From Treponema sp. C6A8 (GTDB lineage: Bacteria; Spirochaetota; Spirochaetia; Treponematales; Treponemataceae): a DNA stretch of 64,000 nucleotides. The translations under genes were made by a program, and so were the position numbers. Positions within the stretch are counted from its first letter, which is position 1; every line of letters starts with the position of its first letter. The stretch covers positions 104,680-168,679 of the forward strand of contig NZ_JHVB01000007.1 in assembly GCF_000619925.1 (NCBI RefSeq), written 5' to 3'. The notes beneath the pieces were generated by a model. It was not told the DNA's origin and ran no database searches. It saw only the letters and a program-made list of their open reading frames with translations. This document shows, in pieces, positions 25,877-34,014 of the stretch.

Positions 25877-26578
25877 TTAATCAATCACAAGCTGCTGGTC
25901 GCAGTCTTTCAGGGCTGATTTATCGTGACTTACAAAGATTACGGTTTTGCCCTGGTCGGCAAGTTTTTTGAAGATGGCGACAATCTGTTCGGTGCGCTCG
26001 GAATCTACGGATTCGGTAGCCTCGTCGGCAAGGATAATCTGAGGATCATTCATGAGGGCGCGGGCAATCAGGACGCGGTGATTTTCGCCGCCGGAAAGTT
26101 CGCGGGGATAGCTGTTGGCAAGGTGGGCAATTCCAAGGCTTTCTAAAAGAGAAAGGGCACGAGCGGAAGGACCATCGCCGGTCTGGAAGGTGGCACTGCC
26201 ATTTTTTAGCGTCCCCTTCCCGCCGCCAAGGTAAACCGGCAGGCGCACGTTATCCAGCACAGTAAGATTTTCCAGAAAGCTCTGCTCCTGCGAGATAAAA
26301 CCGATGTTTTTATTTCGGAAGGTGCAGAGTTCCTTATCCTTCAGCGAAAGAATGTTGACTGGCGCGCCTGAGGAAGCACTATCACTTATCAATATCTCCC
26401 CCCTATCCGCCTTCTGCAAGCCCGCAATCAAAGATAGCAAAGTCGATTTACCAGCACCAGATTTTCCGCTCACGCCAAGAAAAGTGCCGTCCTTTACGTT
26501 AAGGCTAAAATCCTTAAGTACGGCAATTTTTCCGCGGGGTGTATTAAACTCTTTTGTAAGATTTTTAATTTCAATCAT
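25877..26578 (-). CDS. ABC transporter ATP-binding protein (LolD/MacB type)
   Basis: A 233-residue ATPase of the LolD/MacB/FtsE group. Walker A GKSGAGKST, Q-loop FISQEQSFLENLTVLDNV, signature LSGGENHR, Walker B IILADEATESVD, switch His in VSHDKSA. The signature GGEN and DEATESVD differ slightly from the usual GGEQ and DEPTGNLD. Its start overlaps the FtsX-type permease gene by 4 bp, and both belong to an operon led by a DUF4418 protein. Such exporters move lipoproteins, peptides or other amphiphiles; substrate unknown. Confidence 0.9.
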   Translation of the reverse strand: MIEIKNLTKEFNTPRGKIAVLKDFSLNVKDGTFLGVSGKSGAGKSTLLSLIAGLQKADRGEILISDSASSGAPVNILSLKDKELCTFRNKNIGFISQEQSFLENLTVLDNVRLPVYLGGGKGTLKNGSATFQTGDGPSARALSLLESLGIAHLANSYPRELSGGENHRVLIARALMNDPQIILADEATESVDSERTEQIVAIFKKLADQGKTVIFVSHDKSALKDCDQQLVID

Positions 26579-27837
26579 TTTACTTCTCCGTAAGGCTCAA
26601 ATTTTGAAATCCGCACTGCGCTGAAAACAGAAGAAAGCAGACATGCCGAAATCGAAAGAACAAAATCAATCAGGGCAAAAATCACAAGTTGACTTATGCC
26701 TGCCATCGCAAACGGAAGACCAATCTTATCTGAAATCAGAACATTAAAAGGAAGAATTATCAAAAGAGAAAAGAAGATGCCGATAATCGCCCCTCCACTT
26801 CCCAAAAGACCTGCTTCTGTAAAAACAATTCCCCGCAAAGTCGAATGACTTGCACCAAGCACGCGCAGAATCGAAAATTCCTTAAGGCGCTCGTTGATTG
26901 AAAGTGAGAAAACAACTGAAAGGGTCATAAAGGCAATAACAAGCACCAGAATGCAGATGGCATACAAAAAGACGAGAATTGCAGAAAGCTTATTCATCAG
27001 GCTGGAAACTAATTTTTCCCCCTGAATAATCTGTATTTTCTGCGCTGTCTGATTTTCAACTGCACGACGGATTTTCAGCGCCGCACTGTCAGCTTTTGCG
27101 CCGTCAGAAAGCTTTACGAAAATCACGCTGACCTTAGAGCGGATGTCATCGCCGGTAAAAAAGCCGAAGCCCTTCTGTTTTGCATCAAAATAGATTTTTT
27201 CAAGAGTTGCAAGGTCTGTGTAGATTACGTTATCCATACCGGAACCGCTCTTGGCAAGCTTTGCAAGCACCTTATGAATCTGCCCGAAAAATCTCACAGT
27301 CTTTTTTTCTATATTGACGTTGCAGCCGGCAAAAAGAACCTCACTAAAGCCGCCTGAGGAGGCATTTTCACCAGTCCCGGCGTCCCCTACATTTTCCAGA
27401 GCCCTCTTGTTATACCGACTCTTCGCCCAGTTTTTTACGATAAAATCTGTCTTTGGATCAAAGCCGATAATCTGAACGGGAAAATCACAGCAGCTGTCAG
27501 AAACTGTCGCAAGGTAAATCTGGCTGGTCGCTGCATCAACGCCCTCCACCCCGCGAACAATTTCTTCTATATTGCTATCCATGTAGAAGTAATTAGGTGT
27601 GCCGTAAAGCAGAAGGCTTTCCATTTTCTGTTCGGAACCTTCCGGCACAATCATAAGGTCGGCCCCAAGCCGTGACTGAATCCCAGTGATTCCGCTTTTC
27701 AGGCTTGAGGTAAAGATAAGACTGCCAAGCAGAACGGCAGATGTAAGCGCAATCACAATTAAAAGCGCCGCCGTCCTGTAAGGCTTTTGTTTAAGATTTG
27801 AAAGTGCAATATATCTTGAACTTATCGCTTTTTCCAT
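26575..27837 (-). CDS. FtsX-type ABC transporter permease (MacB-like)
   Basis: A 420-residue membrane protein with one N-terminal helix (AALLIVIALTSAVLLGSLIF), a periplasmic domain of about 220 residues, and three C-terminal helices (LVSSLMNKLSAILVFLYAICILVLVIAFMTLSVVFSL…FSILRVLGASHSTLRGIVFTEAGLLG), the MacB/FtsX plan. The start MEKAISSRYIALSNLKQKPYRTA at 27837 is chosen over 27939 because it matches family starts and overlaps the preceding gene by only 16 bp. It works with the ATPase encoded just downstream. Confidence 0.88.
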   Translation of the reverse strand: MEKAISSRYIALSNLKQKPYRTAALLIVIALTSAVLLGSLIFTSSLKSGITGIQSRLGADLMIVPEGSEQKMESLLLYGTPNYFYMDSNIEEIVRGVEGVDAATSQIYLATVSDSCCDFPVQIIGFDPKTDFIVKNWAKSRYNKRALENVGDAGTGENASSGGFSEVLFAGCNVNIEKKTVRFFGQIHKVLAKLAKSGSGMDNVIYTDLATLEKIYFDAKQKGFGFFTGDDIRSKVSVIFVKLSDGAKADSAALKIRRAVENQTAQKIQIIQGEKLVSSLMNKLSAILVFLYAICILVLVIAFMTLSVVFSLSINERLKEFSILRVLGASHSTLRGIVFTEAGLLGSGGAIIGIFFSLLIILPFNVLISDKIGLPFAMAGISQLVIFALIDFVLSISACLLSSVFSAVRISKFEPYGEVK

Positions 27838-28217
27838 AAAGAAACACTCTGCGCAAGGGCTGAAACTAAAATCAAAATCGCAAATATAATCAAAGTTGGT
27901 TTTGTTACCACATGGCAGTGCATCTTTTTCATTCCGCAAACACCGATTAAAACTGTAGGTGTAAGTAAAACACCAAGCGCATTAATAAGAAGACCAAAGT
28001 TCAAGCCAAGCTGATATTTTGCATCAGATAAAAGGAGCTTCAAAAGACCAAGAAGAACAATCGAAAGTCCGAGAAAAAGTTCTACTCTGGCAGTCCAATG
28101 ACATTTCATTATTTTTTCGCCGATTTCGCAAACGTGAGCAAAAGAATAAGGAGCTGCGGTTACAAGAGCACCAAGCAAAACAAAAATTACAGCAAAAACA
28201 AGGTTAGATTTTTTCAT
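27822..28217 (-). CDS. DUF4418 family membrane protein
   Basis: A 131-residue protein with four hydrophobic helices. The loop after the first helix reads FAHVCEIGEKIMKCHWTARVE and a later loop has GVCGMKKMHCHVVTKPT; the repeated Cys, Met and His residues (KCHWT, MHCHV) are typical of DUF4418 and suggest metal binding, though this is not proven. It is the first gene of a DUF4418-FtsX-LolD operon under two ACCTA-N9-TAGGT operators, divergent from the Rrf2 gene. Function unknown. Confidence 0.8.
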   Translation of the reverse strand: MKKSNLVFAVIFVLLGALVTAAPYSFAHVCEIGEKIMKCHWTARVELFLGLSIVLLGLLKLLLSDAKYQLGLNFGLLINALGVLLTPTVLIGVCGMKKMHCHVVTKPTLIIFAILILVSALAQSVSLWKKR

Positions 28218-28245
28218 AAGACATCCCTCTTTTATGTTTTTTATT

Positions 28246-28315
28246 ACCTATTCATCTACTAGGTATTTAATTTATACAAGATTTTACCTATCCTTGCAAT
28301 AGGTTTATAAACAAA
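28246..28315 (-). promoter_or_regulatory. Promoter with two ACCTA-N9-TAGGT operators (DUF4418 operon)
   Basis: Perfect sites at 28246-28264 (ACCTATTCATCTACTAGGT) and 28286-28304 (ACCTATCCTTGCAATAGGT) are 40 bp apart. On the minus strand TTGCAA lies inside the upstream site and TATAAA follows after 17 bp, so the second site covers the early transcript. Confidence 0.85.
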
Positions 28316-28331
28316 AGACTTAAAGATTATT

Positions 28332-28391
28332 ACCTATTGCATTAGTAGGTAAAGCGTGTTATACTAACTTTAACCTATCTTATTAGTAGGT
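28332..28391 (+). promoter_or_regulatory. Promoter with two ACCTA-N9-TAGGT operators (Rrf2 operon)
   Basis: Perfect sites at 28332-28350 (ACCTATTGCATTAGTAGGT) and 28373-28391 (ACCTATCTTATTAGTAGGT), 41 bp apart. The -35 TTGCAT (28337-28342) is in the first site and the -10 TATACT (28360-28365) follows after 17 bp. The Rrf2 gene starts 30 bp after the second site, which suggests autoregulation. Four operators in 146 bp form one shared divergent control region. Confidence 0.88.
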
Positions 28392-28420
28392 GGTTATTCT
28401 TGCTACAAGGAGCGTAATAA

Positions 28421-28846
28421 ATGTATAAAATCTCTACGCGCGGACAATATGCGCTTTTAATCATGGAAGATTTAGCAGAAAACGGTACAGAAAACTATGT
28501 TCCTCTCAGGCTTCTTTCTCACAGACGAAATCTTTCTGTTAAATATCTGGAACAAATTCTTTCAAAACTTGTAGGAGCAGAACTTGTTGAAGGATCACGC
28601 GGAATAAACGGTGGTTATCGATTAAAAAGATCGGCACAGAACTACACTGTGGGCGAAATTCTTCGTGTTATGGAAGGAGATCTTTCTCCACGAAACGAAA
28701 ATGAAGGAAATACAATTGAATCACCAGGAACTGAGGAATTCTGGAATAATTTCGGCAACGCTGTAAATGGTTTTGTTGATTCTGTAACCTTAAAAAGCAT
28801 TACAGACAAAACTCAGTCATTTGCCGGCTATGAATACTGCATTTAA
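28421..28846 (+). CDS. Rrf2-family transcriptional regulator (CymR-like)
   Basis: A 141-residue winged-helix regulator. It opens MYKISTRGQYALLIMEDLAENG, has the recognition helix RRNLSVKYLEQILSKLVGAELVEGSRGINGGYRLKR, and a C-terminal dimer helix. The three central cysteines that bind an Fe-S cluster in IscR and NsrR are absent; the only cysteine is next to the end (EYCI). That makes it resemble CymR, which controls cysteine metabolism through a partner enzyme. It is the only regulator gene embedded among the ACCTA-N9-TAGGT promoters and is the best candidate to bind them. Confidence 0.9.
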   Translation: MYKISTRGQYALLIMEDLAENGTENYVPLRLLSHRRNLSVKYLEQILSKLVGAELVEGSRGINGGYRLKRSAQNYTVGEILRVMEGDLSPRNENEGNTIESPGTEEFWNNFGNAVNGFVDSVTLKSITDKTQSFAGYEYCI

Positions 28847-28867
28847 CTAATACATCAGAGGTGAAAA

Positions 28868-30040
28868 ATGTCTCTCAACATCGAAACAAAATGCCTTCAT
28901 CTTGATTTTGACTCAAATTCCAAGGCAGGCGGAACTTCGGTTCCGAGTCCCTGTAATCACTACGGTTCAGTAAGTTTCCCAATTTATCAGACGGCAACTT
29001 ATGCCCACCCGGGAGTTGGACAGAGTACAGGTTTTGATTACAGCCGTCTTCAGAATCCTACCCGCGAGCAGCTGGAAAAAGTAGTTGCTCAACTGGAAGG
29101 AGGAATTGATGCATTTGCCCTTTCTTCAGGAATGGCTGCAATTTCTCTTTTAATGAAACTTTTCAAACCTGGTGATCATTTGATTGTTGATAGTGACCTT
29201 TACGGTGGTTCAATAAGGCTTTTTGACCATGTAACAGGCAAAAACGGAATCAATTTTACCCGGGCAAACTGTTCTCAGGACGCACTTGAACCTTTAATTA
29301 CAGCTCAAACCCGGGCAATTTACATTGAAACACCGACCAATCCGATGATGAACGTAACTGACATTGCAGCTACTGCAGAAATTGCCAGAAAACACGGGCT
29401 TTTATTAATCGTCGATAATACTTTTATGTCACCCTACTTCCAGAATCCTCTTGAACTTGGAGCAGACGTCGTCATTCATTCTGGAACAAAATATCTTGCA
29501 GGTCATAACGACACGCTTGCAGGTTTTATTATCACAAAAAGAGAAGACATTCAGGAAAAACTACGCTTCTTAATCAAAACTACAGGTGCCGGGCTTGCTC
29601 CTTTTGACTGCTGGCTTACACTTCGCGGCATTAAAACTCTTGCTGTCCGCATGGAAAAAGCCCAGAAAAATGCAAAAAAGATTGTTGAGTGGCTTAAAAA
29701 TCAAAAAGTTGTAACGAGAGTAATTTACCCGGGACTGCCGGAACATCCGGGATATAAAATTCAGCAGAAGCAGGCCAGAGGTTTTGGCGCTATGGTTACT
29801 TTCAATGTTACAAGTGAAGAAAAGGCAAAATCGATTTTGAACCGGGTAAAGCTGATTCAGTTTGCAGAAAGTCTTGGCGGAACTGAAACTCTTATCACCT
29901 ACCCTGTTACACAGACTCATGCTGATGTACCGGAAGAACTGAGATTGAAAAACGGAATTACAAATCAAACTCTCCGACTTTCCGTTGGAATTGAAAATGA
30001 GCAAGATCTGATTGCAGACCTTGCCCAAGCCTTAAAATAA
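28868..30040 (+). CDS. Cys/Met metabolism PLP enzyme (cystathionine gamma-synthase/lyase type)
   Basis: A 390-residue fold-type I PLP enzyme. The Schiff-base lysine is in HSGTKYLAGHND, the PLP-stacking region in ALSSGMAAISLLMK, and YSRLQNPTREQLEKVVAQLEGG is the start signature. The family includes cystathionine gamma-synthase, beta- and gamma-lyases and methionine gamma-lyase; these cannot be told apart by eye. It starts 21 bp after the Rrf2 gene and so shares its two-operator promoter, placing it in the sulfur regulon. In CymR systems the partner protein is a sulfur amino-acid enzyme, so a regulatory contact is possible. Confidence 0.9.
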   Translation: MSLNIETKCLHLDFDSNSKAGGTSVPSPCNHYGSVSFPIYQTATYAHPGVGQSTGFDYSRLQNPTREQLEKVVAQLEGGIDAFALSSGMAAISLLMKLFKPGDHLIVDSDLYGGSIRLFDHVTGKNGINFTRANCSQDALEPLITAQTRAIYIETPTNPMMNVTDIAATAEIARKHGLLLIVDNTFMSPYFQNPLELGADVVIHSGTKYLAGHNDTLAGFIITKREDIQEKLRFLIKTTGAGLAPFDCWLTLRGIKTLAVRMEKAQKNAKKIVEWLKNQKVVTRVIYPGLPEHPGYKIQQKQARGFGAMVTFNVTSEEKAKSILNRVKLIQFAESLGGTETLITYPVTQTHADVPEELRLKNGITNQTLRLSVGIENEQDLIADLAQALK

Positions 30041-30047
30041 GCTGAAA

Positions 30048-31217
30048 TTAAAACACTGAACAGATTCTTTGCAGCGCCTCTTCCAGAATGGAACGTGGCG
30101 TTGCAACATTTATACGATGAAACTTTTCACCTTCACTACCAAACATTTTTCCATAATCAAGCCAGACCTTTGCCTTATGCAAAATTCTATCGCTGATTTC
30201 ATGGTCTGAAAGTTCTGTAAACTGATGAAAATCAAGCCAGACAAGGTAAGAACCTTCAGGTTTTACAACGCGGATTTTAGGACAATGCTGTGAAAGATAT
30301 TTTTCTGTAAAAAGCACATTATCCCAGATATATTTTTTTGCTTCATCAAACCACTCCTGCCCCTCTGCATAGGCCGCTGTACTTGCAGCAATTCCCATAA
30401 GACTCGGTTCATCATAACCGGTTCTGTCAATTTCAGTCTGAAGTTCATTCCTGATTTTTTCATTTTGAATTATGATATTTGAAAACTGCAGACCCGCAAG
30501 ATTAAATGTCTTACTAGGCGAAGTACAAATAATTGAATTCTGGGCTGCCTGACTGGAAAGTTTTGCATATACAGTATGGTGATTTTCTCCAAAAGTAATG
30601 TCAGAATGAATCTCATCTGAAAGAACAAGAACATTATGACGAAGACAGATTTCGCTGACTTTCTCTAATTCTTCTTTTTTCCATACACGACCACCAGGAT
30701 TATGCGGTGAACAGAAAATAAAGAGCCGTACATTTTCCTCTATGATTTTCTTTTCAAAATCGTCAAAATCAATTTCATAGTGATCATTTTTGAATACGAG
30801 TGAATTATTTACAACCCGACGCTTATTCAAGGTTATTACATTTGCAAAAGGATAGTAAACCGGCTTTTGAATAAGGACTCCATCACCTTCCTTAGTAAAA
30901 GCCCGGATTGCAGAAGCAATAGCGAAGACAACTCCCGGAGTATTTATAATCCATTCATCCTGAATTTCAAAATCATGCCGGCTCTTAAACCAGTTTTTAA
31001 CGGCCTGATAATAACGGCTGTCAGGACGACTATAGCCGAAAATCCCGTGTTTTGCCCTCTCTTCAAGCGCTCTTTGAATGCAGGGAGCTGTTGGAAAATC
31101 CATATCCGCAACCCAAAGACTGATGGCATCAAGCGGTTTATTACGTTTTTCCGCCAGATCATATTTAATGGCAAAAGTATTTTTTCTGTCTCTTACACTG
31201 TCAAAATCAAATTTCAT
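30048..31217 (-). CDS. MalY/PatB-type PLP-dependent C-S lyase
   Basis: A 389-residue fold-type I aminotransferase-like enzyme. It opens MKFDFDSVRDRKNTFAIKYDL, then LWVADMDFPTAP and FGYSRPDSRYY, the hallmarks of the MalY/PatB cystathionine beta-lyase group. The PLP lysine is in SPSKTFNLAGLQ, and NPGGRVW and LSDEIHSDITF contact the cofactor. It splits cystathionine or cystine to homocysteine or thiocysteine, pyruvate and ammonia. It converges on the preceding PLP gene (7-bp gap) and has its own promoter carrying one operator of the same family. Confidence 0.9.
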   Translation of the reverse strand: MKFDFDSVRDRKNTFAIKYDLAEKRNKPLDAISLWVADMDFPTAPCIQRALEERAKHGIFGYSRPDSRYYQAVKNWFKSRHDFEIQDEWIINTPGVVFAIASAIRAFTKEGDGVLIQKPVYYPFANVITLNKRRVVNNSLVFKNDHYEIDFDDFEKKIIEENVRLFIFCSPHNPGGRVWKKEELEKVSEICLRHNVLVLSDEIHSDITFGENHHTVYAKLSSQAAQNSIICTSPSKTFNLAGLQFSNIIIQNEKIRNELQTEIDRTGYDEPSLMGIAASTAAYAEGQEWFDEAKKYIWDNVLFTEKYLSQHCPKIRVVKPEGSYLVWLDFHQFTELSDHEISDRILHKAKVWLDYGKMFGSEGEKFHRINVATPRSILEEALQRICSVF

Positions 31218-31234
31218 ATTTACCTCGCTTATAT

Positions 31235-31284
31235 ACCTACCTAACTACTAGGTTATTTATAAAGGTAAATGCAGTAATTGTCAA
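31235..31284 (-). promoter_or_regulatory. Promoter with one ACCTA-N9-TAGGT operator (MalY-like gene)
   Basis: On the minus strand TTGACA and TATAAA are separated by 17 bases, and the perfect site ACCTACCTAACTACTAGGT (31235-31253) lies directly downstream, over the transcription start. Only this downstream site is present, unlike the paired sites elsewhere. The start codon follows 17 bp later. Confidence 0.8.
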
Positions 31285-31323
31285 TATAAATAGAAAATAA
31301 AAAGATTATTTTACTTATTACGC

Positions 31324-31410
31324 TTACAAAGTTATACGCTTAACCCGCTTGCTGATAGAAGTCAGCACTTCGTAGGAAATTGTATTTCCAATTCTGGCAA
31401 GGTCTTTATA
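31324..31410 (-). pseudogene. Alanine racemase C-terminal remnant
   Basis: Read on the minus strand, 28 codons ending in TAA give YKDLARIGNTISYEVLTSIS followed by KRVKRITL. The pattern SYEVLTSIS-x-RV-x-R is the well-known end of alanine racemase. The frame is blocked by a TAG immediately upstream, and the preceding lipoprotein gene occupies the space where the rest would be. So only the last 28 residues of a racemase gene remain, at the edge of the accessory block. Confidence 0.65.
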
Positions 31411-31415
31411 CTAGC

Positions 31416-32066
31416 CTACTTCTTGTTATTTCTTAGCTCTTTTACTAATAAATCAACCTGGTCATGAAGTTCTTTATATGGCTTTTGAAGTTCAGAGTCT
31501 TCCATATCACAATAAATAACTTCTTCATCGGCACGAACAGTAATGCTTACAGTATCAGTAATTTGCATTACAAATTTTCTATGGCCAGTTCTATCTTTTT
31601 CTTCAGGTCCAAATGTGCAATCCGGGAAAAGACTGCATACATATTGCATGAATTTTTCTGCAGCTAAATAGCCGTTTATTTCAGAAGGATTATTATTTAA
31701 ATGCCACTTCAACTCTATATTACTGCATTTATCATCGTAAAAATAAATGAAAGTTTCGAATTTTAAATTAGCAAAATCATGCCAGAAAAAAAACGAATCC
31801 TTGTAAAGCATTTCGCCTAACATGGTGACATGTGACTGCTCAACAATAAGGTCAGCAATTTCTTCAGCATTTCTACAATCATAAGAACCAGCAAGGAATC
31901 CGCCTGCTTCATAATCCGTATACTTAATTTTATTCTGAGCCAAAACATTTCTTACTGTTTCATAATCACTACCCAGGGAAATATCTTTAAGGACGTGAAA
32001 ATCAGAACATGAAGTTGCAAAAAGCGCAAAGAAAACCAACACAGAAATACAGAACTTTTTCATCAT
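31416..32066 (-). CDS. Hypothetical lipoprotein
   Basis: A 216-residue exported protein. The signal sequence MMKKFCISVLVFFALFATSC ends in a lipobox with the lipidated Cys20. The mature part begins with DISLGSDYETVRNVLAQNKIKYTDYEA, a small helix-strand unit found in many spirochaete lipoproteins, and contains a charged C-terminal helix. The lipoprotein at 53117, encoded within the cassette array, has a similar unit (LGMDKQDVVNKLEDAGCELID). Function unknown. Confidence 0.75.
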   Translation of the reverse strand: MMKKFCISVLVFFALFATSCSDFHVLKDISLGSDYETVRNVLAQNKIKYTDYEAGGFLAGSYDCRNAEEIADLIVEQSHVTMLGEMLYKDSFFFWHDFANLKFETFIYFYDDKCSNIELKWHLNNNPSEINGYLAAEKFMQYVCSLFPDCTFGPEEKDRTGHRKFVMQITDTVSITVRADEEVIYCDMEDSELQKPYKELHDQVDLLVKELRNNKK

Positions 32067-32104
32067 TTGAAGTAACCTGACCTTTTTTTAAATCTTTTGT
32101 TAAG

Positions 32105-32142
32105 TTTACAATCAATTTTTCTTATTGTATAGTTAAAATCAA
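32105..32142 (+). promoter_or_regulatory. Promoter with near-leaderless start
   Basis: TTTACA (32105-32110) and TATAGT (32128-32133) are separated by 17 bp. The predicted start of transcription is two or three bases before the ATG at 32143, and no ribosome site is visible. Confidence 0.4.
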
Positions 32143-32511
32143 ATGAAATTTAATAATCCTGTAACTGGCATTGTAAGGTTTACGATGTCTAACATTGCAT
32201 TATTTGTATTATTTTTTGCTGAAATTATTGCAGTTGGCCTTGTTCTTGGAATCAAAAGCTGCTTTCCGGTTTTTGAAAAGGCAGAAAAAATTCACAAAAA
32301 TATAACTTATTTTCTTCCTGCTCTGGCAGTTTTTGCCCTTAGCCTTGTTTTTGTAAAGATTAATAAAAAATATTTTCATCTTACGCTTGGAAAAATCATA
32401 TTCCGCTATATTGTTCTTTTAGATTACGGCCTTGATATAAACTATAAAGAAGAAATGGGCCGTAATTTACGCGACTATGCGCGTCGCTTTAAATATGATT
32501 TAGAGAGGTAA
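32143..32511 (+). CDS. Hypothetical membrane protein
   Basis: A 122-residue protein with two hydrophobic segments (ALFVLFFAEIIAVGLVLGI and FLPALAVFALSLVFV) and a basic C-terminal tail rich in Arg and Lys (NLRDYARRFKYDLER). Not recognised. It lies 6 bp before the SH3-domain gene on the same strand and is probably co-transcribed with it. No ribosome site is seen before the ATG, which stands just after a promoter-like sequence. Confidence 0.65.
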   Translation: MKFNNPVTGIVRFTMSNIALFVLFFAEIIAVGLVLGIKSCFPVFEKAEKIHKNITYFLPALAVFALSLVFVKINKKYFHLTLGKIIFRYIVLLDYGLDINYKEEMGRNLRDYARRFKYDLER

Positions 32512-32517
32512 AATTTT

Positions 32518-33708
32518 ATGAAAAGAACTACTTCATTTTTAGCTTTATTACTACTTGCCACTCTGCTAAATGCCCAGAGATGGGATTTTTTTCAAGATGA
32601 ATCAGAAGGTTGTAATTTTACGGCAAAAAATTACAAAATCGTCGGCAATACAAATCTTTACAACTACAAGGGAAATGTTATAAATCACATTCCGGCAGAC
32701 ACACAATTTACGTCGGCAAAAGTGGCTTCTGTGCAGGATGAATCGGTTGAGCCATTTGATATGTTTGAATATTTTATCGGCTATGACGGCGGCTGGATTT
32801 CTACGGATAATATTGTTCTGGAAGATTCAGAAGTTTTTTCAGACGCGATAGTTACCTGCAATAAAAATCGCAATGAAAAACGATGGATTCCAGCCTGGTA
32901 CAATACGATATTAACTTCCGGCAAAAGAATGGAAAATTTTTCCGACATTTATGATAGTTTTGGTTTTAAGAATAAAGATGCCTTTTCATTAACAGATACC
33001 CACAAAATTATAATTAACAATACTTTGTTGATTTTCCGTCCAATTCTTGGTTTAGACTATTATTTTTCAATTAAAAAAATAGAAAAAAAGAATTCTGTTT
33101 TTTATGTCCAGTGTGAAATTTTAGAAGACAAGCAAAATGATTACTATGGTTTTAATAAAATCTGGGCAAGAGATTCCTTTTCTTATCTTCCAGACCTGAC
33201 AGAAAATCGTAACTGCACTTTCATACTAGAACAAAACGGAAATCGCCTTAGGCTTTACAATGGCGAAAATTACAAACTGATAATCGAACTCATTCAGACA
33301 GATAAAGCCTGGTGCGATTCAATGATAAAATATATTGATTCGTATTACAAAAGCCGTCCGGCAAATCTAAAAGCAATCGAAGAAAAACTAGACCATCCCT
33401 GGTCAGACCCAAAGACCGGTTTGCCTGAAGGAAATTCTGCAAATAAAGCCAGCATTGCACCAGGCAAAACAATGACGGTCACCGAAAACCTGAAACTCCG
33501 TTCCGGCGAAGCTACCACTACCCCAGTTCTTACCGTAATGTCTGCAGGCACAAAAGTAAAAATTCTCGAGCTTGGCAAGGCTGAAACAATCGATGGCATT
33601 TCTTCAAACTGGGTAAAGGTTGAAGTTCAGTCCGACGCTAAAGACCGCGACGGCAAAACTATAAAAGCCGGAACTGTGGGCTGGTGTTATGGGGGATATC
33701 TGGAATGA
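32518..33708 (+). CDS. Secreted protein with C-terminal bacterial SH3 domain
   Basis: A 396-residue exported protein. Residues 1-19 are a signal peptide ending NAQ. The last 80 residues form an SH3_3-type domain (VTENLKLRSGEATTTPVLTV… GWCYGGYLE). The body is unrecognised but is clearly homologous to the protein encoded at 50398: both share RWIPAWY, a PDL motif, and an almost identical SH3 end (ISSNWVKVEV / ITSNWVKVST). One copy is in this block and one lies within the attC array, which links the two accessory regions. Confidence 0.75.
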   Translation: MKRTTSFLALLLLATLLNAQRWDFFQDESEGCNFTAKNYKIVGNTNLYNYKGNVINHIPADTQFTSAKVASVQDESVEPFDMFEYFIGYDGGWISTDNIVLEDSEVFSDAIVTCNKNRNEKRWIPAWYNTILTSGKRMENFSDIYDSFGFKNKDAFSLTDTHKIIINNTLLIFRPILGLDYYFSIKKIEKKNSVFYVQCEILEDKQNDYYGFNKIWARDSFSYLPDLTENRNCTFILEQNGNRLRLYNGENYKLIIELIQTDKAWCDSMIKYIDSYYKSRPANLKAIEEKLDHPWSDPKTGLPEGNSANKASIAPGKTMTVTENLKLRSGEATTTPVLTVMSAGTKVKILELGKAETIDGISSNWVKVEVQSDAKDRDGKTIKAGTVGWCYGGYLE

Positions 33709-33995
33709 AAACATCAATATCAAAATATCTGACAATCCTCAACGCAGGGTTTATTCTCTATTCATTATTCGTTATGGTATGGGTTTATATAAAAAATGGT
33801 AACTCTTATTATGTTGATGATGTCTTAAAAGCAGCACTTTTTCTGAATCCTATATTTTTAATTTTGGAAATAATTACCGCAAAAGTTTCAAAAGGCAGAC
33901 AAAGAGCCTGTAATTGCATTTTCATTGTGGCAAATATCCTGCTATTCCTGATATTGTTTTACTTTCAGATTTGTATATGGTGTTCACGAGGCTAA
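33705..33995 (+). CDS. Small hypothetical membrane protein
   Basis: A 96-residue protein with three hydrophobic helices (YLTILNAGFILYSLFVMVWVYI; AALFLNPIFLILEIITA; CIFIVANILLFLILFYFQI). The ATG overlaps the stop of the SH3 gene (ATGA), so translation is coupled. Not recognised. Confidence 0.6.
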   Translation: MKTSISKYLTILNAGFILYSLFVMVWVYIKNGNSYYVDDVLKAALFLNPIFLILEIITAKVSKGRQRACNCIFIVANILLFLILFYFQICIWCSRG

Positions 33996-34014
33996 GGAGT
34001 GTAAGTTTTTTCAT

